From Poecilobothrus nobilitatus (Eukaryota > Arthropoda > Insecta > Diptera > Dolichopodidae): 64,000 nucleotides of DNA. Shown in pieces: positions 55,365 through 64,000 of the stretch (its first letter is position 1; the number at the start of each line of letters is the position of its first letter). The notes below the pieces were generated by a model that worked only from the letters and a program-made list of their open reading frames with translations, did not search any database and was not told where the DNA came from. Made by a program: the position numbers and the translations under genes. Where the stretch lies: contig OX352772.1 of the NCBI GenBank assembly GCA_947095535.1, positions 170,400,613 through 170,464,612 of the forward strand, in the 5' to 3' direction.

Positions 55365-55805
55365 GATATGCGCCTATTACTTAAGCAAAGTATACATCAA
55401 TAAGTAAACATGTACCACATTAGATATTTTTTGATTTCCCGTTTTTTTTTTTTTCCAACATTCTTACATAACAATTAATTAATGGTTTTTCCTTCCTTTT
55501 CTTTAAATACTTGTCAAAAAAAAAAAAAATACGAATGACAAAAAAAAAAAAATAATGCAAAAATATGAAGAATGCAAGCAAAAACATCTCAAAATTGTAA
55601 GCAAAAATAAAAAGCAATTTTTTCTTACTATTTCCCTGTTTACCTATCACTTAAAACAAGTATACCATCTTTATAAACAACTAGACTTGTCTGATCTATT
55701 TTTATGACATTAACCTACTTCCTGTCTGACCTAATTACGGTTTGATCTACTTCCAGGTGACCATGACCTACTGACCTGTCTGGCCCAAGTGCCTACCTAT
55801 CTACT
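55365..55805. repeat. Right terminal inverted repeat of Polinton-C
   Basis: Pairs with 28727-29127; ends GCCTACCTATCTACT. Begins 14 bp after the family-B arm. Confidence 0.85.
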
Positions 55806-56349
55806 TCCGTACCTTCTTTAATTGACTTGATTGCATTTTACAAACTTTCATTGCTCCAAGAACCCTTAGTTGTACTTCTTACATAATTTCGTGGCATCTA
55901 TGAATAAAGTAGGAATTGAACTTTTAAAGAAATTAAATTTTCGTTATTGGGGTAATTTCGCGAAGCGCAGTATTACTCCAAATAAAATGCGGGGAATTGA
56001 CCACACAGTAATTATTTCACTTATTTAATCATTCCAATTTATTAAAAATTATTGAAAATTGTAAATAGAAAATCGTAAATTAAATAGATTTTAAATATTT
56101 AAACAAAACATAGTTCTTACCTTGTTCAAAAAAATGAAGAATAACTACTGACACAGAAATAATGGTACAAAAAAAAAAACTTTTCACTATTAGGTACACT
56201 TTCAAAAAGAATGAAGAATTTGAAACAAAAAAATCAAAAGCAAATATTCTAACGGTTCTTTAACAGTAGCTTGTCAAAATATGATCAAATGAAAAGATTT
56301 AAAAATTAGACGCCGTGCGGAATTACACCACTCTCGTCTACTGATACGG
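55806..56349. other. Flank without a recognisable gene
   Basis: Moderately AT-rich. Contains GGTAATTTCGCGAAGCGCAG and other GC-richer words near 55950-55990, possibly part of an unidentified repeat. No ORF. Confidence 0.4.
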
Positions 56350-56500
56350 CAATTTCTGGAGGTTTTTATCAAGCTGAGCTTACACCTGTAAAATACCCAG
56401 ATACTTACTTTCTAGAAAAAATTCTGAAAAAGCAAGGAAATACATCTAGTTAAATGGCTAGGTTTTGATGACACACATAATACTTGAATAAATAAAAAAA
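56350..56500 (+). pseudogene. int: Polinton-D integrase C-terminus with chromodomain
   Basis: Reads SGGFYQAELTPVKYPDTYF, LEKILKKQGN, then after a frame shift VKWLGFDDTHNT with a TGA where Trp stands in Polinton-B. Matches the last 60 residues of the integrase at 11110-11290. It converges on the PolB remnant that follows. Confidence 0.75.
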
Positions 56501-56619
56501 GACATTACTTAAATAATTGAAAAGTTATTAAGTATTTATTTACATTTTGCATTTATAGTGATTTGTTTTATAGAAATACTAACATAATATCAAATTCTAG
56601 TTTTATTTTTTTTTATTTT

Positions 56620-57790
56620 TTAATATTCTATTTGCAGTCCTTTATATCCATATGGAAAACAGCTACTATCTTCATTAATTTTCCGTTTTTCTGATTTAGG
56701 ATAATATTTTTTTATTCCGCGAACTGTAAGTACTTCGTGTACTTTATTTCTACGAATATTATCTGAAATTACAAGCATATTTTCGTTTTCTGCAGGATTT
56801 GAAATCCTGCTTGTTTGATAATATCAAAATAATTTTTTTATGAAGCCTGATAACTTAAACGAATTCCTTTTACTTTGCATACAAATTTTCTGCTGATATC
56901 TTTTGTGCAGTACACTTAGCAAGCATACTTTTTAGGACCTCTAGAAACTCTATTTTCAAGCTTCTCCAAATAACTGTAAAGTTTAAAAAGAGCTTGTGTT
57001 GTTGTGAAAGCTGCTATGCTAACGTTAATAGTTGGTAAAGAAGTTTCAACTTCATCTTTGTATTGCCAACTCACCACTATATTTTCTTTATTTATAGGTA
57101 GAATTTGACATACCTCTATAGAAGGATTTGTTAACATTTTATAAAATTGAAACGGCTGATTTAAAATGGTAGTTTGTTGCTGGTTCTCTTTCTGTACAAA
57201 TTTTCCCCAAAATAAATTTAAAATTATTTTAGCAAAAGATTTTAAACCGGGATTGTTAAAAATTTTTTGATATTCTAATTTAATTTCTTCCATATTGAAA
57301 AATATTTTTATATATCCTTCCCTGTCTTTCTTACTTAGACAATCAACAGGCCAACCTGAAGCTTGTTGTTTTATTTTGATATATTTATTCATCACAGCGG
57401 TAAATAAACCATCAATAGTATTCAATTTATCATCCTTTATCATTTTATATTCCCAACCTCATAAATGTTCAGAAGTTGATAGTTCATTTCAATAGCTTTT
57501 AAAACTTCATCTACTACCTATGTCTCTATTAAAGCTCTTTGATCATCAGAATGTTGACAACATTCTGCTAGATATTTTTCTTCACTCCAAATTTTGCATA
57601 ACAAAAACATTTGCTTATTATTTTGTTTAATTGAAAGAACTGGATGTTGTAAATCAGTTGGCACTAAAATTTTACATCTATTGATCCCATCGACCTTTTC
57701 TAAGTTCAGTTTCAGCTCGCAGCTCGATTGCTTGTTTATATTTTGGATGCCCGTGGTAATAACATCCATAAAATTCAAATATTTCAAAAT
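56620..57790 (-). pseudogene. polB: Polinton-D DNA polymerase B, central and C-terminal parts
   Basis: Leftward. 57518-57787 gives KILVPTDLQHPVL and RALIET (between motifs A and B); 56916-57443 gives KQQASGWPVDCLSKKDREGY, motif B region KIILNLFWGKF, and VSIAAFTTTQALFKLYSYL. The segment that should contain motif C (DTD) is deleted, with SRGPKKYAC following directly. The C-terminal end NIRRNKVHEVLTV ... FPYGYKG is at 56620-56790. N-terminal exonuclease domain absent. Complements the Polinton-C gene, which lost motif B but kept the motif C region. Confidence 0.82.
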
Positions 57791-57879
57791 GAAAAAAATT
57801 AAAATTTATTTCATTCAAAATTTCAGAATGAGAAAAAAAAGGTTTTGGTTAAATAAGATATTTGATAAGAAAAAAATGT

Positions 57880-58314
57880 AATAAATTATCTACTTAATAT
57901 TTATATATCTTTTTTACATACATAATATAATTATTAATGCATGCAAAAACAATATAACAATATACAATATATATAAATATAATCAAATCCCTCCTAATTC
58001 AGAACCTCGCACATACATAAAAATAAATATTCTAGAAAAAGTGTATAACTCTGCTTTTGAATCCAACTCTAAAATGCCTTCTACTTCAGAACCTCACATA
58101 TTCATACATATATATAAATATTCTAGAAAAAGCGTATAACCCTGCTTTTGAATTCGAAATTTTTTTTTTCGGTAAAGTGTCACGCACCCTTCACAATTAG
58201 CATATACAAGAGTTTTGAAAAAAAAATGCTTTTCATTATTTTTTTTGTTCTTAAAAATCAATTTTTTGTCAGAAAAAGGAATTTCTGAAAAAAAATAAGA
58301 TTTTTGATAAGAAA
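57880..58314. repeat. AT-rich stretch with a direct repeat
   Basis: ATTCTAGAAAAAGTGTATAA ... TGCTTTTGAAT occurs at 58030-58065 and, slightly changed, at 58113-58150, each preceded by CAGAACCTC. No gene seen. Confidence 0.6.
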
Positions 58315-60985
58315 AACAAGTAAATGTAACAGTAAGTCGATGCAACCGACTTATTAATACCCTACACCTGAATAATTCGAATTAAACTAAAAATCCATAA
58401 GTTTTTTTGGCAGCTGTTTGAACTTCTTCCCTTTTCAGTCTTATTCAACTCGAATTTCAGAAACGTAAAAGAGGTATCCTCTTGGGATATGCTTTACACC
58501 TTTGTAAAAAAATTTAAGTTTCTATCTTTATTAATTTCGAAGATTGTTAGTCCTTGGGAGGTGTGTGTCAGGTACCCGAATTGCCACTCCAATTCATCTA
58601 ATCCATCTCAGGAACATAAAGAAAGCATGCCAGAACACCATTGTACTAAATTTAAAGGTTCTACATTTGTTGGTTTTGGAGATATGCTCGTTGCTCTTGT
58701 GCTCGTCCAGAAGTTTCCAAAATACGAACCCATGGTTCAAATTCTGTCAAATGTCAGTTTCCAATTTTACAGAAAAGGAAACATAACAGAACACCTTTTT
58801 ACTAAAAATAAGAGTTCTATCTTTGTTGGTTGTGGAGATATACTCGTTTGCTATACCCATATACCAATATACGAATCCATGGTTCAAATTCTTTCAAATG
58901 TCAGTTTCCAATTTTATAGAAAAGGAAACATAACAGCACACTCGTACTAAAAATAAAGGTTATCTCTTTGTTGGTTGTGGAGATATACTCGTTTGCTCTG
59001 GGGCTCGTTCGGAATCTTCCAAGATCCGAACCCAAGGACCAAATCTTCTCAAATTTCAGAGACTTAAATCAAACATAGAAGAACACCATTCTGCCAAATT
59101 TAAAGGTTATATCTTTGTTGTTTTTGGAGATAATCTCGTTTGCTCTGAGGCTCGTTCGGAAGCTTCCAATATACGAATCCACGGTTCAAATTCTTTCAAA
59201 TGTCAGTTTCCAATTTTATAGAAAAGGAAACATAACAGCCCACTCTTGTACTAAAAATAAAGGTTCTATCTTTGTTTGTTATGGAAATATACTCGTTTGC
59301 TCTGGGGCTCGTTCGGAAGCTTCCAAGATCCAAATCCATGAACCAAATCCTCTCAAAATTCAGAGACTTAAATAAAACATGAAAGAACACCACTCTGCCA
59401 AAATGAAAGGTTACATCTTAGTTGGTTTTGGAGATAATCTCATTTGCTCTGGTGCTCGCTCGGAAGTTTCCAAAATCCAAACCAATGAAATATATCCTCT
59501 AAAATTTCAGAGACATAAATCGAACAGGAAGGAACATCATTGTACAAAATTTAAAGGTTCTATTTTTGTTGGTTTTGGAGATAATCTCGTTTGCTCTGGG
59601 GCTCGTTTGGAAGCTTCCAAAATCCGAGCCCATTGACCAAATCCTCTCAAATTTTAGAGACTTAAATAAAACATGAAAGAACACCACTCTGTCAATTTTG
59701 ACGCTTATATCTTCATTGGTGGAGATAATCTTATTTGATCTGGTTCGAGCGTTCCGAAGCTTCCAAAATCCAAACCCATTTACCAAATAGTCTTAAATTT
59801 CAAAGACATAAATCGCACGGGAAGGAGCATCATTGTACAAAATTTAAAGGTTCTATCTTTGTCAGTTTTGGAGATAATCTCGTTTGCTCTGGGGCCCGTT
59901 CGGAAGCTTCCAATATACGAATCCATGGTTCAAAATCTTTCAAATATCAGTTTCCAATTTTATGGAAAAGGAAACATAACAGCACACTCCTCTACTAAAA
60001 ATAAAGGTTCTATATTTGTTGGTTGTGGAGATATACTCGATTGCTCTGGGGCTCGTCCGGAAGCTTCCAAGATTTGAACCCATGAACTAAATGCTCACAA
60101 ATTTCAGAAACATAAATCAAACATGAAGGACCACCATTCTGCCTAATTTAAAGGTTATATCTTTGTTGCTTTTGGAGATAATATCATTTGCTTTGAGGCT
60201 CGTTCGGAAGCTTCCACAATCCGAACCCATGGACCAAATTTTCTCAGAGACCTAAATCAAACATAAAAGAACACAATTCTGCCAAATTTTAAGGTTATAT
60301 CTTTGTTGTTTTTGGAGATAATCTCATTTGCTCTGAGGCTCGTTCGGAAGCTTCCAAAATCCAAACTCATGGACCATATCCTCTTAAATTTCAGAGACAT
60401 AAATCAAACGGGAAGAAACATCATTGTAGAAAATGTAAAGGTTCTATCTTTGTTGGTTTTGGAGATAATCTCGTTTGCTCTGGGGCTCGTTCGGAAGCTT
60501 CCAAAATCCGAACCTATGAACCAAATCCTGTCAAATTTCAGAGACTTAAATAAAACATGAAAGGACACTATTCTGCCAAATTAAAGGTTATATCTTAGTT
60601 GGTTTTGGAGATAATCTCATTTGCTCTGGTTCTCGTTCGGAAGCTTCCAAAATCCAAACCCATGGATTAAATCTTCTTAAATTTCAGAGACTGAACGGGA
60701 AGAAACATAATTATACAAAATTTAAAGGTTCTATCTTTGTTGGTTTTGGAGATAATCTCGTTTGCTCCGGAATCATTCGGAAGCTTCCAGAATCCGAACC
60801 CATCGACCGATTTTGTCCAGATTCGAACTTATGCTTCCTTTTGTAATTAGTAACCTACTATATAAATTTCATCAAGATAGCTTTATTAGTTTTTGAGGAC
60901 GGACAGACATCGTTAAATCGACTCAGGAGGTGATCCAGATTCAGAATATATATACATGTCCATATCTAACTCGCTTCCTTTTGGT
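58315..60985. mobile_element. Family-A repeat, long copy (about 15 minisatellite units)
   Basis: Same 5' end (AACAAGTAAATGTAACAG, hairpin at 58334-58352) and 3' end (CGCTTCCTTTTGGT) as 36604-37824. Units of ~147 bp are marked at 58671, 58828, 58973, 59119, 59277, 59423, 59570, 59717, 59866, 60019, 60163, 60308, 60456, 60601 and 60744. Most units contain the palindrome GGAAGCTTCC. Open frames run through it because the unit length is a multiple of three; I treat them as non-coding. Confidence 0.8.
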
Positions 60986-61040
60986 GGTTACAAACACCTA
61001 TACCCTATACTTTAGGTGTAGCCGTGTAGGGTATAATAAG
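60986..61040. repeat. Compact double inverted repeat at the family-A 3' side
   Basis: ACACCTA...TAGGTGT and TATACCCTATAC...GTGTAGGGTATA nest within 45 bp. The TACCCTACAC word is also in the family-A 5' end, inverted. Confidence 0.65.
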
Positions 61041-61286
61041 AGTTTGCGAAATAAGATTTTGAAAAAATTGGACACACACACAAATGTCAAGTATCGATTT
61101 GTGAGTTATCCCACTTATTTTTCAACTCAAGCTCAACTGAACTTCCAATTTCAATAATTATCTTTATATTTATTCACCACAATCAATTGTTTCATTTTAT
61201 GATGTATCAATCAATCACAAAAATATTTTTTTTATAATTATATTATCTAATTATTTACTTATATAATTGTATTAAAAGCATTTATA

Positions 61287-62463
61287 ATGGATTTAGATGA
61301 TGAATTAAATATTGAAGACTGTATGAAAGTTAATTATTATATTAGGTTGGATAACTTTCAAACTACCTGTAACTTTAGTGATAATTTCAACGTTGTGTAT
61401 TTAAATATGCAAAGTTTAAAAAATAAATTATATGACTTAGAGCAATTTGTGGGTAGCTATAATTTTCATAATTTACAGGTACACATTGTTGTATGTCTAG
61501 GTGAAAATGAAAATACATATTTTAATATTCCTGGATACCGTAGTTATTTCTCAAATCAAATCAAATTAATAATACCATAATTCTTGGTGATTTAAATATT
61601 AATTTACTTAAACAAATAACTGCGATGTTAAAACCTACACTAATAATTTGCTTAGTAATGGATATCTTATTTATAATAAAATATCTGAGCGATTCGCTAC
61701 CCGTAAAGGAAATACTTCGAATACGATAATAGATCATTTTATCACAGATTTAGTGAGGTATAGTTATTTTTTCCATATACTAAATACAACTTTGTCTGAT
61801 CATCAAATGTTTCTGATTAGTTTTGACTGCAAGCTTAGTAAAAACTCACAAATTAAATTCAAAACAGTGTTAAATTATGAAAAAACATCTAACAATATAA
61901 TATGGTCTAACTTAGATTCTTATACAAACTTTGACGATATCGTATCAGACTTAGGTTTAGTTATTAGGGAAAACACAAGAAAGATCCCAATGGTTGGCAG
62001 TAAAAATAAAAATTCATGGATAAATAATGATATTCTCAGTAAAATCAATATAGAGGACTCGTACTTCAGGTTCAAAAAAAAGTACCTGAACGCTTCTCAC
62101 TTTTCTGATCTATATGATAAAAGCAAACATGAAGTAAGAAATTTAATCAGACATGCAAAATTTAGTTTTTATTCGAATCAAATCACACGAAATCCAAGCA
62201 ACGTGAGGAATCTTTGGAATATCTATAAAAAATTTATGTTTATTATGTTTAATAGTGATGAGTCGAACTCTAATTCACAAATCAGAGTTCTTGACTACGA
62301 CAACAAAATTGTAGATAATGATCATAATATTGCCGAAACTGTTAATAATTATTTCATTAATATAACCAATGAATTAGAAATTAATAATTCTATAAACCTC
62401 AAATTAATCAAGCATTTTTCAGTGGTTTCTATATACTATTCAATCGCCTTTTCAGCTTCATAG
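61287..62463 (+). pseudogene. LINE-F APE-type endonuclease and linker
   Basis: Two frames, 61287-61580 and 61648-62463. Endonuclease landmarks as above; the middle of the domain (catalytic Glu to Asp region) is shortened by a deletion near 61565. Linker helices (SWINNDILSKINIEDSYFR, SNVRNLWNIYKKF) are well kept. Stop at 62463. Confidence 0.7.
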
Positions 62464-63935
62464 TACAGCTATTTAAGAAGTTACTGACGTTGTATCACAA
62501 TTACGGCCAAATGCTGCTACTGCAGTTGAAAATATTTATTTCAATTAAATTTATTACTTTAAAAAATTCACAGATAAACTGACTCCAATTTTAGTTAAGT
62601 TTGTAAATCTGGCTTTCGTTTTCTCAATTGTTCCCCAATCTTTAAAAATAGCAAAAGTAACTCCAATATTTAAAAGTGGGAGAACCGATAATTGCTCTAA
62701 TTATCACCGTATCTCGATCTTACCAGCTTTTTCCAAAATATTCGAAATTATTATAAGAAACAGACTGTACAATTTTCTATATATTAATCCAATTTTAGCT
62801 AAAGAGCAGTTCGGTTTTGAAAAATATTCGAATACCACTGTTGCATGACAGTGACAAATACCACTGCTGCTCAGCTTAACTGACTTTATTTCTAAAGGAT
62901 CATAGATAACAGAAAATATGTAGCTTGTGTTTTTTTGGATATTCAGAAAGCGTTTGACTGTGACGACCGCGAAATTTTGCTGTCGAAATTGTGTAAACTA
63001 AATCTAAATCAAAATCAATTAAATTTCTTTAAAAGCTACTTATCACACAGACAGCAAATAGCCCGTATAAATACAGCGGTAAGTCGACCAAGATGTATTA
63101 AAAACGGAGTAGCGCAGAGATCCATCTTGGACCCAGATTTCTTTAAGATTTATGTCACCGGTATGGCACAAATAAATTTAAGAGGCTCTATTCAGCTCTC
63201 TGAAGACGACGCTGTTCTGAAATACGCTGAACAAACTGAAGATGACATAAGACATTCAATCAAAGAAGATCTAGAAAGAATAGAGGAAATGGTAAATCAT
63301 CGGCTATTACTAAACTTTCAAAAAACTAAAGTAATATTCTTTGATAATGAAAAGTATAACAACACTACCATTTCCTACGGCAGCCATACTATTGATTCTG
63401 TAAATTCTTTCAACTACTTGAGGTTGATCATAGATAATAAGTTGAAATGGTTTGAGCATCTTGATCATGTAGCTAGGAGAATTAGGCCTTACATTTTTAT
63501 CCTCAAACGGCTTCGTAATTGTTTATTAAATTCCGCTTTGTTTTCCATTTATTCTTCTTATATTTTATCTAATATAATTTACCTAAATCCTATCTGGAAC
63601 AATACCTCAGATTTTATGCTCAGTAAATTTGCGAGCGTGAAATATATATCCCATCATATAAGATTACAAATAACTTAATTTAACTTAAATTCATTTTGAA
63701 TAGGATGATAGATATTCATACTCATAATCGAGGAATAAGACAAATTTCTACCTATCTCTCTTAATTTCTACCTATCTAAATCTAGCAGACAGAAAAATAA
63801 TTGTTTATACATTGGCTTGAAAAAATTTAATGAATTGCCTAGTTATTTGAAAGAGGTCGATAGTATTTCAAAATTTAAAAAATTAATTTTAGAATTTAAA
63901 CTTTCTAAAACCGAAAATAGAACTTGAAGTCTATC
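62464..63935 (+). pseudogene. LINE-F reverse transcriptase with altered catalytic box
   Basis: RT fingers AKVTPIFKSGRTDNCSNYH, AKEQFGFEKYSNTT (62650-62850), a TGA-containing break, then 62935-63678: palm A FLDIQKAFDCDDRE, GVAQRSILDPDFF (degenerate), catalytic LSEDDAVLKY, with Ser-Glu where Phe/Tyr-Ala normally stand, NFNYLRLIIDNKLKW and the thumb. The two Asp are retained but the flanking changes and stops mark it as inactive. Confidence 0.75.
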
Positions 63936-64000
63936 TTAAAATACACAATATATTAATACAAGGATAATAAGTGAAAGTTATGAGCTTACATTTAAAAAAA

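Larger units (their letters stand above)
28727..55805. mobile_element. Polinton-C, 27 kb with nested insertions, inactive
   Basis: Bounded by inverted repeats starting AGTAGATAGGTAGGCACTT. Flanking hexamers are TCCCTG (left) and TCCGTA (right), 4 of 6 identical, so the duplication is decayed or the ends were rearranged. It carries PolB, integrase, Q/N-rich ORF, acidic ORF, unknown ORF, protease, capsid genes, ATPase and nuclease-fold-like ORF, in the order of Polinton-B from the acidic ORF on. Roughly 13-14 kb is inserted material (families A and B, LINE-A, LINE-B, gypsy). Confidence 0.85.
61287..63935 (+). mobile_element. LINE-F, nearly full-length ORF2, decayed
   Basis: Endonuclease start MDLDDELNIEDCMKV ... 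VVYLNMQSLKNKLYDLEQF (61287-61580), an internal deletion, then GDLNIN, TIIDHFITDL, LSDHQMF (61590-61815), a long linker, and RT to the end. Coding remnants reach about 63925 (LKKFNELPSYLKEV). CR1/Jockey group by layout. The 3' end runs to the window edge region. Confidence 0.8.

Noticed and set aside
55420..55650. Lys/Phe-rich ORF on the - strand
   Set aside because: Lies inside the right terminal repeat of Polinton-C and comes from poly-A/poly-T runs.
55950..56000. Possible MITE or host exon around the GC-richer words
   Set aside because: No inverted ends, duplication or open frame could be shown.
59115..60560. Several 80-95-codon ORFs on both strands in the long family-A copy
   Set aside because: They are frames opened by tandem repetition of a unit close to a multiple of three, and overlap each other on both strands.
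1..64000. CRISPR array in the minisatellite region
   Set aside because: The repeats are contiguous 147-bp units without unique spacers, and the sequence is eukaryotic.

Overview
The window is a transposon graveyard from an AT-rich animal genome, most likely an insect or another arthropod. The basis is the mix of Polinton/Maverick (adintovirus-like) elements, Jockey-like non-LTR retrotransposons, a Ty3/gypsy retrotransposon and non-coding satellite-rich repeats. No host protein-coding gene, rRNA or CRISPR array was recognised. Four Polinton sequences are named here: A (1-3236, right part only), B (9228-19235, complete between its ends), C (28727-55805, complete between its ends but swollen by nested insertions) and D (56350-57790, integrase and polymerase scraps).

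Region 1-26342 is a tandem duplication of about 16 kb. Each unit is a 10-kb Polinton followed by a 6-6.5-kb flank. The flank holds a tRNA-like sequence, one decayed LINE on the + strand, one on the - strand and a third RT fragment. Polinton-B is bounded by ~0.75-kb terminal inverted repeats starting AGTAGGTAAC and by an exact 6-bp target duplication, GACATA. A third flank copy, at 25788, carries the same site with no insertion.

Polinton-B carries, left to right: the C-terminal scrap of protein-primed DNA polymerase B (PolB), a retroviral-type integrase with chromodomain, a small acidic ORF, an unknown 183-aa ORF, an adenain-like protease, a small ORF paralogous to one at the other end, the major capsid protein, a pVI/pX-like basic protein, a candidate minor capsid gene, the packaging ATPase, a second small nuclease-fold-like ORF and a small basic ORF. 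Nearly all are broken: PolB body absent, integrase catalytic Glu deleted, ATPase Walker B deleted, stops in both capsid genes.

Region 26343-28726 holds a short tandem duplication and a decayed LINE. Polinton-C (27 kb) has the same gene order from the acidic ORF onward, but PolB and integrase point the other way. It has been invaded by repeat family A (147-bp minisatellite), family B (477-bp tandem units, also present as a large inverted pair), two LINEs and a 4.5-kb gypsy element whose 203-bp LTRs differ at two positions. Beyond it lie Polinton-D remnants, a second long family-A copy with about 15 minisatellite units, and a nearly full-length but inactive LINE at 61287-63935.

Functionally, PolB and integrase would replicate and insert a Polinton, while ATPase, protease and capsid genes would package it as a virion. 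In this window none of the elements has a complete working set. Strand, frames and lesions are read directly from the sequence; family names rest on motifs, and no database search was run.
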